DNA of 64,000 bases from Microbispora sp. H13382. GTDB taxonomy: Bacteria > Actinomycetota > Actinomycetes > Streptosporangiales > Streptosporangiaceae. Positions within the stretch are counted from its first letter, which is position 1. Every line of letters begins with the position of its first letter. The stretch is taken from the NCBI RefSeq assembly GCF_014161445.1, contig NZ_JABBXA010000008.1, positions 124,001 to 188,000 on the forward strand. Direction: 5' to 3'. The notes under the pieces are model-generated. The model was given only the letters and a program-made list of their open reading frames with translations, was not told the origin of the DNA and did not search any database. Below, one piece after another: positions 52,933 through 60,756 of this stretch. A program made the translations under genes and the position numbers.

Positions 52933-54120
52933 GTGACCATCGACGTCGGACGGGTGCGGGCGGACACGCCGGGGTGTGAGCACGTCGTCCACTTCAACAA
53001 CGCCGGCTCGTCGCTGCCGCCGCGTCAGGTGACCGACGCCGTGGTGGACCACCTGCGCCTGGAGGAGCGTACCGGCGGCTACGAGGCGGCGGCCGCCGCC
53101 CTCGACCGGTCCGAGCGGGCCTATGACGCGCTGGCCGCTCTCGTCGGCGCGGATCGTGACGAGATCGCCCTCGTCGAGAACGCGACCCGCGCCTGGGACA
53201 TGGCCTTCTACTCCCTGTCCTGGAAGCCGGGCGACCGCATCCTCACGTCGCGCGCCGAGTACGCCAGCAACGCGATCGCCTTCCTGCAGACCGCCCGCAG
53301 GCACGGCGTCCAGGTGGACGTGGTGCCCGAGGACGAGACCGGCGCCCTGTCCGTCGACGCGCTGCGGGACATGATCGACGAGCGGGTCAAGCTGATCGCG
53401 GTCACCCACGTGCCGACCCAGGGCGGCCTGGTCAACCCCGCGGCGGGTATCGGCGCCGTGGCGCGGGAGGCCGGGGTGACGTACCTGCTGGACGCCTGCC
53501 AGTCGATCGGGCAGATGCGCGTCGACGTCCGCGAGATCGGCTGCGACCTGTTGTCGGCGACCGGGCGCAAGTTCCTGCGCGGGCCGCGCGGCACCGGGTT
53601 CCTGTACTGCTCGCGGCGCGTGCTCGACCACCTGGAGCCGCCGTTCCTCGACCTGCACGCCGCCACCTGGACCTCCGCGGACTCCTACGAGGTGCGCGGC
53701 GACGCCCGGCGGTTCGAGAACTGGGAGGGCTACGTGGCCGGCAAGATCGGCCTCGGTGTGGCGGCCGACTACGCGCTGGACCTCGGGATCGACGCCGTCG
53801 AGGAGCGGGTGACCGGCCTCGCGGAGGCGCTGCGCGGGCGGCTGGCCGCCCTCCCCGGAGTGACCGTGCACGACCGCGGCGCACGGCGGTGCGGCATCGT
53901 GACGTTCACCGTGGACGGGCACGACAGCCGGGACGTGGCCGCCCGGCTGTCGGCCGCGAAGATCAACGTCTCGGTGTCGGCCGCGTCCTCCGCCCGGTGG
54001 GACTTCGAGGCCCGCGGACTGCCCTCGCTGGTGCGGTCCTCGGTGCACTACTACAACACCGAGGACGAACTGGACCGGCTGTGCGAGGCGCTGCCCGGTC
54101 CCGTGACCACAGGCGCGTGA
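52933..54120 (+). CDS. Class V aminotransferase / cysteine desulfurase-like PLP enzyme
   Basis: 395 aa fold-type I PLP enzyme. GTG at 52933 with GGGAGG upstream. N-terminal HVVHFNNAGSSLPPRQVTDA, then VENATRAWDMAFYSLSWKPG, ITHVP-type loop VTHVPTQGGLVNPAAGIG, YLLDACQSIGQMRVDVREIG and the PLP-Lys segment LLSATGRKFLRGPRGTGFLY. C-terminal VSVSAASSARWDFEARGLPS and VRSSVHYYNTEDELDRL. Closest to EgtE-like and isopenicillin-epimerase-like desulfurases and lyases of actinobacteria. No ergothioneine cluster is here, so the substrate is open. Convergent and abutting with the next gene. Confidence 0.88.
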   Translation: MTIDVGRVRADTPGCEHVVHFNNAGSSLPPRQVTDAVVDHLRLEERTGGYEAAAAALDRSERAYDALAALVGADRDEIALVENATRAWDMAFYSLSWKPGDRILTSRAEYASNAIAFLQTARRHGVQVDVVPEDETGALSVDALRDMIDERVKLIAVTHVPTQGGLVNPAAGIGAVAREAGVTYLLDACQSIGQMRVDVREIGCDLLSATGRKFLRGPRGTGFLYCSRRVLDHLEPPFLDLHAATWTSADSYEVRGDARRFENWEGYVAGKIGLGVAADYALDLGIDAVEERVTGLAEALRGRLAALPGVTVHDRGARRCGIVTFTVDGHDSRDVAARLSAAKINVSVSAASSARWDFEARGLPSLVRSSVHYYNTEDELDRLCEALPGPVTTGA

Positions 54121-55083
54121 CTACAGACTCCAGTCGATGACCGGCCCCGCGGGCACGATGCGCAGCGGGTTGATCTTCGGGTGGGTGCCGTAGTAGTGCC
54201 GCTTGATGTGGTCGAAGTCCGTCGTACCGCCGAAGGCCGGGTTCGCGTACAGGTCGCGGGCGTAACGCCAGAGGCTGGGATAGTCGGCCAGGCGGCGGAG
54301 GTTCGCCTTGAAGTGGGTCACGTACACCGTGTCGAACCGGGCCAGCGTGACCCACAGGCGCACGTCCGCCTCGGTGAGCCGGTCGCCGAACAGGTAGCGG
54401 CTGCCGCCGAGGCGCTCCTCCAGCTCGTCGAGGGCCGTGAACAGCGTCGTCACCGCCGCCTCGTACGCCTCCTGGCTCTCGGCGAAGCCGCACTTGTACA
54501 CGCCGTTGTTGACGTCGGCGTACACGCGCTCGTTGAGCGCGTCGATGTCGGCCCGCAGGTCCTCCGGGTAGAGGTCGACGCCCGGCCCGGCCCACCGCGC
54601 GAACGCCTGGCCGAGGTCGAGGCTGATGTCGGGGAAGTTGTTGCTGACGATCCGGCGGGTGTGGCGGTCCCACAGCACGGGCACCGACACGTGGCCGTCG
54701 TAGCCGGGCTCGGTCGCCTCGTATGCCTCCCGCAGCAGGGTGAAGCCGTTGAGCTCGTCGGGGCCGTGGCCGGGGCCCTCGCGGAACGCCCAGCCGCGCC
54801 CATCGCGCACGGGGTCGACGACGGACATCGACACGACGTCCTCCAGGCCGAGCAGTGCCCGCACGATGACCGAGCGGTGGGCCCACGGGCAGGCCAGCGA
54901 CACGTACAGGTGGTAACGGCCGGGCTCGGCCGCGTATCCGCTGCTCCCGTCGGCCGTCACGCGGTCGCGGAACCGGTACAGGGGCCGCTCGAAGGACCCG
55001 TCCGGCCGGGTGGCCGCCTTCACCGTGTAGTCGCCGTAGGCCGCGAAGTCCACCGGACTCGCGACGGGGGCCGTTGTCGTCAC
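54121..55083 (-). CDS. Glutathionyl-hydroquinone reductase-like (YqjG/ECM4-type) GST-fold protein
   Basis: 320 aa. GTG start at 55083. Active-site Cys in YVSLACPWAHRSVIVRALLG, then VPVLWDRHTRRIVSNNFPDI and the helical domain LTEADVRLWVTLARFDTVYV, VTHFKANLRRLADYPSLWRY. E. coli YqjG reduces glutathionyl-hydroquinones. Actinobacteria use mycothiol, so the physiological thiol is probably different. Abuts the aminotransferase gene tail to tail without a gap. Confidence 0.92.
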   Translation of the reverse strand: MTTTAPVASPVDFAAYGDYTVKAATRPDGSFERPLYRFRDRVTADGSSGYAAEPGRYHLYVSLACPWAHRSVIVRALLGLEDVVSMSVVDPVRDGRGWAFREGPGHGPDELNGFTLLREAYEATEPGYDGHVSVPVLWDRHTRRIVSNNFPDISLDLGQAFARWAGPGVDLYPEDLRADIDALNERVYADVNNGVYKCGFAESQEAYEAAVTTLFTALDELEERLGGSRYLFGDRLTEADVRLWVTLARFDTVYVTHFKANLRRLADYPSLWRYARDLYANPAFGGTTDFDHIKRHYYGTHPKINPLRIVPAGPVIDWSL

Positions 55084-55247
55084 GCCGCCACCGTCCTCTC
55101 GTCTCCTGCACGACGAGACTAACGGGAGCCGGTGACGTGACGGCGACCGCGCCGGCTACGGCATCCCGGGGGCGGCGGTGCCGCGCCCGCGTGGCGTGCC
55201 GGCGCGGGGCGAGGCGATGCGCCGCCCGCCGTTCGGCCGGGGTCCGG

Positions 55248-55721
55248 TCAGTGGGCCGGTCCCATGTGCGGCGTCCCGGTGCGGAACCCGCCGGGCTGTA
55301 CGCGCTGCATCATGGCGAACCGCATCGTCGCCAGGCCGAGAAGCAGGATGAGCGCGCCGACGACCACGTTGCTGATGATCGTCGCAGTGGTCGCCATGCC
55401 TCCCCGGATCACCCAGGGGGCGATGATGGTCCAGATACCGAGCAGCGGGGCGACCCAGGAGAGTCCGTAGGTGCGCCCGAACGCCGAGCTGTACGCCATC
55501 GCCAGGAGCGCCACGGCGAGGCCCGTTACCAGGTTGTTCACCGCGAGCGGAGTCCGCGTGCCGCTGAATCCGATAATCCACGGCGAGAGCGCTAGATACA
55601 GGCCGCTCAGGAGCGTGAGACCGTCGGCGAGCTGCGCCGCGGGATTCGCCGCGGCGGCCTCGTAGCGGGCGCGCATCTGCATGATGTCGGGATGCGTCCC
55701 GATGTCGGCACCGTGTGTCAT
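55248..55721 (-). CDS. SPW-repeat membrane protein
   Basis: 157 aa with four TM helices. Two SPW motifs: LALSPWIIGFSGT and TIIAPWVIRGG (the second as APW). Between them VNNLVTGLAVALLAMAYSSA. N-terminal helical segment of ~35 residues precedes the membrane part. The SPW family is widespread in actinobacteria and of unknown function, often near stress or DoxX genes. ATG 55721. Confidence 0.85.
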   Translation of the reverse strand: MTHGADIGTHPDIMQMRARYEAAAANPAAQLADGLTLLSGLYLALSPWIIGFSGTRTPLAVNNLVTGLAVALLAMAYSSAFGRTYGLSWVAPLLGIWTIIAPWVIRGGMATTATIISNVVVGALILLLGLATMRFAMMQRVQPGGFRTGTPHMGPAH

Positions 55722-55844
55722 ACGTCACACCACCCTTCAGAGGTGTGTGCTTTAGTCCTTATTCCTAGCGTACGCCCGGTTCGTCACGTCTTCCCGTTTT
55801 GGAGGGATTGTGTTTGCGGAGGCGGGTGCGACACGCCGGGTCGC

Positions 55845-55868
55845 GTTTAGCCACTTCACCAGGGGAAA
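55845..55868 (+). promoter_or_regulatory. SigB-type promoter candidate for csbD
   Basis: GTTT-N14-GGGAAA fits the actinobacterial sigma-B consensus (GTTT, 14-16 bp, GGGTAT) in spacing and 4 of 6 positions at the -10 box. It ends 41 bp upstream of the csbD start; CsbD genes are known sigma-B targets. Confidence 0.35.
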
Positions 55869-55909
55869 GAGGGTGTTCGTCAGCTTCTGGAACCGAGAGG
55901 AGCGTCCGG

Positions 55910-56104
55910 ATGAGCACCGAGGACAAGTTCCGCAACAAGTCGGAAGAGGTCGCCGGCAAGGCCAAGGAGGGGATCGGCAAGGTCACCGACGACGAGAGTC
56001 TGGAGGCCGAGGGTCGCGCCGATCAGTCCAAGAGCCACATGAAGCAGGCCGGCGAGAAGGTGAAGGACGCCGCCGGCAAGGTGAAGGACGCCTTCAAGGA
56101 CTGA
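55910..56104 (+). CDS. csbD: CsbD-family stress protein
   Basis: 64 aa, fully hydrophilic and helical. ATG 55910 with GAGGAG upstream. KFRNKSEEVAGKAKEGIGKV, EAEGRADQSKSHMKQAGEKV and KDAAGKVKDAF are the CsbD pattern. An abundant general-stress protein whose biochemical role is unknown. Stands alone, with a possible sigma-B promoter upstream and a hairpin terminator downstream. Confidence 0.9.
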   Translation: MSTEDKFRNKSEEVAGKAKEGIGKVTDDESLEAEGRADQSKSHMKQAGEKVKDAAGKVKDAFKD

Positions 56105-56434
56105 CCCTGGGGAGACGATCCCGCGGGAGGCGACAGGCCGCACCGGCCCGGGTGAACGGGCGGTTGCCGTCGCCGGGGGACGAGGGAGCCGCCGAGCCGG
56201 GCGTGATCGCCCGGCGCTCCCGTCCCCGTGAGGGGGTGGAGGGAGCAGCCGGTCTCAACGGGGGGCCGGCTTTCGCGTTCACGGGCCTGGCTCGGCCGGC
56301 CTGTGGCCGTGCGGCGGACGGCCTTCCTTGGGGCGCGGTAGCAGGGCCGGGCGGTTCGGAGAACCGGCGGCCCGAGGAATCGGCGCTCGTGGGAGCCGGC
56401 GGCGCCGGCCCGCGATGAACGGGCGTCCCGCCGG
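56105..56434. other. Intergenic gap with csbD terminator; no gene
   Basis: No CDS seen. A hairpin AGCCGG-N13-CCGGCT followed by TTTCG at 56247-56274 is a plausible terminator for csbD. The rest is GC-rich with weak codon bias on either strand. Confidence 0.4.
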
Positions 56435-56560
56435 TCAGGCCGTGTGCGGCAGCGTGACGCGGAAGGTCGACGTCACAAGAGTCTGGATGAGGCGCACGAG
56501 CAGCGCTTCCAGGACCATGATGGCCGCCCGGGAGAGTACGGCGGCGAGGAACTCAGTCAC
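56435..56560 (-). CDS. Possible 41-aa hydrophobic small protein
   Basis: GTG at 56560 with GAGGTG 5 nt upstream encodes 41 residues beginning MTEFLAAVLSRAAIMVLEAL and ending VTLPHTA. The centre is a continuous amphipathic or membrane helix. Clear RBS and no competing longer ORF support it. No family recognised. Confidence 0.45.
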   Translation of the reverse strand: MTEFLAAVLSRAAIMVLEALLVRLIQTLVTSTFRVTLPHTA

Positions 56561-56777
56561 TTGACACCTCGGTAGGACAAATCGGCTTCTAGGGAAGAAT
56601 GACTCATAAACCTCCCAGAACGGCGTAGTTAAGGTTACCGTTCGGTGAACGATCGGTGACTGTTGCGGGTACACGCCCTGATCATGCGTCCCCTGCCGCG
56701 TCCCCGAGCGACGGCCCGGCCGCTGCCCGGTCCGTACGGCCCAGCCGGCCGGACCGGGCGCGGCGGCCCGTACGGGC

Positions 56778-58169
56778 TCAGCCGGGATAGGGGCGGTTGA
56801 ACCGGGGCGGGGTGAACGGGACGTACCGAGGAGCGGGGCCGGCGGCCAGCGCCGCCGCGCGGGCGTTCATCGCCGGGGCGGACGTCGCGGGCCAGCGACC
56901 GCTCCGCAGCCGGTCGAACATCGTCATGAGCGCCGCTTCCTGCTCCGCCGGGGAGAAGTCGCAGTGGCCGACGGTCTCCGTGTACGTCTGGCGCAGCAGG
57001 GAGTTCGCTCCCGCCCGGCGCACGTTCTCCTCGTACGACTGCTGCTGGGCGACGGTGGAGATCTGGTCACCGGTGCCGGACAGGGTCAGGACGGGGATCC
57101 GCAGGTCACCCTTCAGGACGATCCCGCGCGAGAAGCGCTTGACGGCGTCCGGATCCGCCGCGACGCGGGGCGCGGCGGCCAGGGTCTTCAGGTCGGCCGC
57201 GAGATCCAGGCCCGCCGCCCTGTACAGCTCGCGGACGGCACGCCGGAGTGCGGGATCGGCCAGGCGCAGCTGCTTCTCGTAGTCCACGCCGGTGTTCCAG
57301 GACGGGTTCCCGCCGGCCACCGCCATGAGCTGGCGCCGGCTGCTCATGGCCTGCCCGATGTAGGGCAGGGGCCCGCCGGCGAGCGCGAGGTAGGCGCCCT
57401 GCTGCAGCGCGGCGGCGTCCCCGCTGTCCGGAGGCGGCGGCACGGACCCGTCGGGGTTGCGTCCCCAGGCCGGCAACTGGCCGATCGCGGCGGCCAGTGC
57501 GATCCGGGCCCGTCCCTCCGGGGTCCGCTGCGCCGCGGCCAGGGCGTCGATCCACGCCTTCCTGGCCGACTCGACGTCCGCCGGGATGTCGACGACCGGC
57601 AGCCCCGGTGCGACCAGGCGCTCGAGCACGAAGACCGTGTCGAGCTTCTGGTTCCACTGGCCGACGGACCCGCCGAGGCCGCCGCACATCGGGACGGCGG
57701 CGTCGAAGGCGCCGGGATGGACCTGGGCGACGCCGGCGGCGACGAAACCGCCCATCGAGGTCCCGGAGGCGATGGCCTTGCGGGCCGGGCCGTAGGCCTG
57801 CTCGAAGCGGGCCAGCGCTTCGGCCTGGTTGTCGATGGCGGACCGGATGTCCCAGCCGGTGATCGCCCGGCTCGTCCCGCCGCGGGCCACGCCGTCGGCC
57901 AGCAGACGCGCGGTCAGGGGCTCGCTCCGGCCCGGTCCGGCGAAGTCGAGGGCGACCACCACGGTGCCGTTCCAGTGGGCCGGGACGACGAACTCGTACG
58001 GCGTGCCGTCCTTGAGGGTGCCGCTGACACAGGTGGGACGGGCGGGGGAGTCCGGCAGGCAGGGTGTGCCGCCGGGAGGTCCGGCGGGGGCAGCGGCGGC
58101 GGCGGTTCCGCCTCCGGCGACGGCCGCCAGCGCGGCGGCCAGGCATGCGGTCACTCCACGGCGGATCAC
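56778..58169 (-). CDS. Secreted alpha/beta-hydrolase
   Basis: 463 aa. GTG at 58169 overlaps the stop of the upstream hydrolase gene as GTGA. Sec signal peptide (VTACLAAALAAVAGGGTAAA). Nucleophile in ASGTSMGGFVAAGVAQVHPG near residue 145; Asp probably in VLTLSGTGDQIST and His in TVGHCDFSPAEQEA. Large inserted lid of ~200 residues. Resembles the family of secreted polyester/tannase-like hydrolases of actinomycetes. Cys pairs in PCLPDS-RPTC may form a disulfide. Substrate unknown. Second gene of a coupled pair of secreted hydrolases. Confidence 0.83.
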   Translation of the reverse strand: MIRRGVTACLAAALAAVAGGGTAAAAAPAGPPGGTPCLPDSPARPTCVSGTLKDGTPYEFVVPAHWNGTVVVALDFAGPGRSEPLTARLLADGVARGGTSRAITGWDIRSAIDNQAEALARFEQAYGPARKAIASGTSMGGFVAAGVAQVHPGAFDAAVPMCGGLGGSVGQWNQKLDTVFVLERLVAPGLPVVDIPADVESARKAWIDALAAAQRTPEGRARIALAAAIGQLPAWGRNPDGSVPPPPDSGDAAALQQGAYLALAGGPLPYIGQAMSSRRQLMAVAGGNPSWNTGVDYEKQLRLADPALRRAVRELYRAAGLDLAADLKTLAAAPRVAADPDAVKRFSRGIVLKGDLRIPVLTLSGTGDQISTVAQQQSYEENVRRAGANSLLRQTYTETVGHCDFSPAEQEAALMTMFDRLRSGRWPATSAPAMNARAAALAAGPAPRYVPFTPPRFNRPYPG

Positions 58170-59086
58170 AGCGCCAGCCCCTTCGACTCGACCGTCCACC
58201 CGTTCTCGCCGCACAGTCCGCAGTCTGGGCCGACGAAGCGCGTCCCGGCGGCCTGGTCCCCGCGCAGGACGTAGTCGAACCAGTCCGCGGCCACCTGCCA
58301 GCCCTTGGTGGCTTCCAGACCCGCGATCAGGCCGGTGTGGCCGGCCGCCGTGTCGCTGACCAGGGCGGCGGGGACGTCGAGCAGGGCGTAGTTGTCGACG
58401 CTGTTCTGGTAGGCGACGTCGTCCGGACCACCGTTCACCAGCAGAGTCGGGGTGTGCAGGCCGGCGAGACGGTCGCGGCCGTAGCCGCCGAAGACCGGGT
58501 CCGCGAAGTATCCGGTGTTGAATCCGGCGACCGCGTCGACGATGGGGTCGGTCCCGGCGGCGAGGGCCTCGACGCCGCCGCAGCTGTGGCCGAGCACGCC
58601 GACCCGCGTCGTGTCCGCCCGCCCGTCGAACTGCTTGCGTGCCTGCTTCGACTCGGTGGCCCAGTGGGCGGCCGCGAGGAGCGCCTCGGGGTGCGCGATC
58701 GTGTTCTCGGGGGTGTTGGGGACGGGGAACTCGTCCAGCCCGCCGTTGGCCACGACGATGTATCCCTGCGAGGCCAGGCCGGTCAGGAACGTAATGCCTT
58801 CCAGGTTGCTCGTCGCGCAGGCGCCGTTGCCGTAGACGATCACGGGCAGGCTGCCCTTCCGCAGCGCCTTGAGATCGGCCGGTCGGTAGACGGTGTGCCC
58901 GGGCAATCCCTCGGCGGCCTCGCGGACCGTGGGCAGGATGGCGGTCGCGGGGGCGCCGGTCGCGGGGGGCTTCGGCGGTTGCGGCTTCTGGGCGGACGAC
59001 GCCGCGGCGGCGCCGGAGCCGGCGAGGACGGCCGCCCCCACGGTCGCCGCCAGCAGGGTCCGCGCGGTCATGGAGCGGGCAAGCAC
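58166..59086 (-). CDS. Secreted alpha/beta-hydrolase (poly(ethylene-terephthalate)-hydrolase/lipase-like fold)
   Basis: 306 aa. GTG at 59086 with GGAGGA upstream, then a signal peptide (TLLAATVGAAVLAGSGAAAA). Fold markers: GSLPVIVYGNGACATSNLEG (oxyanion region), GVLGHSCGGVEALAAGTDPI with nucleophile Ser, LLVNGGPDDVAYQNS with Asp and DTAAGHTGLIAGLE with His. The layout resembles chlorophyllase/cutinase-like secreted esterases. C-terminal CGLCGENGW cysteines are unusual. Coupled with the downstream hydrolase, so both may degrade parts of one polymer or ester. Confidence 0.83.
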   Translation of the reverse strand: MLARSMTARTLLAATVGAAVLAGSGAAAASSAQKPQPPKPPATGAPATAILPTVREAAEGLPGHTVYRPADLKALRKGSLPVIVYGNGACATSNLEGITFLTGLASQGYIVVANGGLDEFPVPNTPENTIAHPEALLAAAHWATESKQARKQFDGRADTTRVGVLGHSCGGVEALAAGTDPIVDAVAGFNTGYFADPVFGGYGRDRLAGLHTPTLLVNGGPDDVAYQNSVDNYALLDVPAALVSDTAAGHTGLIAGLEATKGWQVAADWFDYVLRGDQAAGTRFVGPDCGLCGENGWTVESKGLAL

Positions 59087-59519
59087 GTTGCGTTTCCTCC
59101 ACGGTTGATGGACGGGCAGGGGGTGTTGGCTCGGGGCCCGACGAGGTCCGCGAATGGCCGGCGGGGCGCCTGGCAGCTGTTGAGAGACATATAGCAGTCG
59201 CCAACGGAGACGATCGTTCAGCGTTCTGTCATCAATGTCAATCCCCCGATCGCCGCTTCGATCACGTGACGGAGCGACCGGGACGTACGCCGGGTGAGGC
59301 GCGGTCTCGTCGGCGTCCGCTGCGTGGCTGACCCCGCTCGCGGAGGTGGGACCACCGGCAGGCGGCCGCGGCCACGTGGCGGGCGACGCCCCTGCCGCCT
59401 GCCGTGGTGGGGGTGGCGTGCCCGGTCCACGCCCTGACGAACGACATGCACCATGACGCCGGTGCGGGTAAGCGTCATCCGGAACGCGCCGGAGCGCTCC
59501 CTGACGCCCAGAGCGAGGG
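59087..59519. other. Gap between hydrolase and P450 genes; no gene recognised
   Basis: Contains the hydrolase promoter region next to 59086 and the P450 3' flank. Possible minus-strand ORFs here have no family-like sequence or RBS. A short GC-rich hairpin-rich tract near 59380-59405 may end the P450 transcript. Confidence 0.4.
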
Positions 59520-60725
59520 TCAGCAGCGGGGGACGAGGCGCAGCGGCGCCGACCTGGGGCCGAACTCCAGCCAGTTGAACATCTCCACCTCGCCGTCCGG
59601 TTCGACGCGGGTGGTGGCGGCGAGCAGCTCGCCCAGCGCGGCCGTCATCTCCAGCCGGGCCATCGCCGCGCCGGGACAGCGGTGCGCGCCCCGGCCGAAC
59701 GCGAGGTGCCGGTTGGGCCGCCGCTCCAGGTCGAGCCGGTCCGCGTCGTCGAACACCGCCTCGTCGCGGTTCGCCGAGGGGAAGATCATCGCGATCGCCT
59801 CTCCGGCGCGCACCGTGCGGCCGCCGAGTTCCACGTCCCGGGTGGCGGTGCGGGCGAACACCCGGTAGGGCGCGTAGAGCCGCAGCAGCTCCTCGATCGC
59901 CGCAGGCAGCAGCCCGGGGTCGGCACGCAGCCGGTCCTGGAGCCCTGGGTCGCGGGACAGGTGGACGGCGGCGCTGCCCAGCGCGGCGTGCGGCGCCCCG
60001 ATGCCGGCCACGATGGTCTGCCGCACGGTGGCCACGACCAGGTCGTGCGGGATCGGCCGAGCCGGGTCGGCGGACGCCCGCAGCAGGCTGGTGACCAGGT
60101 CCTCGTCCGGGTCGCGGGGGTCGGTGCGGCGGTCCTCGACGATGGCCCGGGCGATCGCGTAGAGCTCCTCTCCGGCCGCCATGACCCCGGCCCGGTCCAT
60201 CTCCTGGATGGCGAAGCTGTACTCGACGCCGATCCGGCGGATCTCCAGCACCTGGCCGACCGGCAGGCCGAGGAAGAGCGCGAAGCACTGGGCCGCGTAC
60301 GGCAGCGCGAACTCCTGGGAGTAGTCGCAGCCGCCGCGGGCCAGCAGCGGCCCCAGCAGCTCGCGTGCCGCCTCCGCGAAGGCCGGTTCGAGACGCCGTA
60401 CCACGCCGCGGCGCAGCACCCGGTCCATGGGAGCGCGGTAGATCGCGTGCTCGGGTGGGTCGAAGTGCAGCGGCGGCCGCCGCTGGGCGCGCGGCACGTG
60501 CGGCACGACGTTCTGCACGGCGGTGCTGAACGTCTCGCTGTCCCGGGCCACCCGTACCACGTCCGGGTAGCGGGTGGCGGCCCAGAAGCCGCCGAAGGCG
60601 TCGCTCCACGGCACCGGGCAGCGTCGCCGCAGCTCGGCGTAGACCTCGTGGGAGCTGTCGAAGGTCTCCGGCGCGGTGGGGTCCCAGTCGGAGGCGCGCC
60701 CGGGGCCGTCGGCGGTGGTGGTCAT
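59520..60725 (-). CDS. Cytochrome P450 with atypical I-helix, co-transcribed with phosphonate-type transporter
   Basis: 401 aa soluble bacterial P450. Haem-ligand loop HLAFGRGAHRCPGAAMARLE and ExxR in EELLRLYAPYRVFAR are normal. The I-helix reads VAGIGAPHAALG where most P450s have AGxDT/ET: the acid-alcohol pair for O2 activation is missing. P450s with altered I-helices (for example GcoA, which also lacks it) use other proton routes. ATG 60725 with GGAAGG upstream, 31 bp after the phnE stop, so it belongs to the transporter operon. It may process an imported phosphonate- or phosphite-like compound. No ferredoxin gene is nearby. Confidence 0.9.
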   Translation of the reverse strand: MTTTADGPGRASDWDPTAPETFDSSHEVYAELRRRCPVPWSDAFGGFWAATRYPDVVRVARDSETFSTAVQNVVPHVPRAQRRPPLHFDPPEHAIYRAPMDRVLRRGVVRRLEPAFAEAARELLGPLLARGGCDYSQEFALPYAAQCFALFLGLPVGQVLEIRRIGVEYSFAIQEMDRAGVMAAGEELYAIARAIVEDRRTDPRDPDEDLVTSLLRASADPARPIPHDLVVATVRQTIVAGIGAPHAALGSAAVHLSRDPGLQDRLRADPGLLPAAIEELLRLYAPYRVFARTATRDVELGGRTVRAGEAIAMIFPSANRDEAVFDDADRLDLERRPNRHLAFGRGAHRCPGAAMARLEMTAALGELLAATTRVEPDGEVEMFNWLEFGPRSAPLRLVPRC

Positions 60726-60756
60726 GGTGGAATCCCTTCCTTCCCGTCATGGCCGC

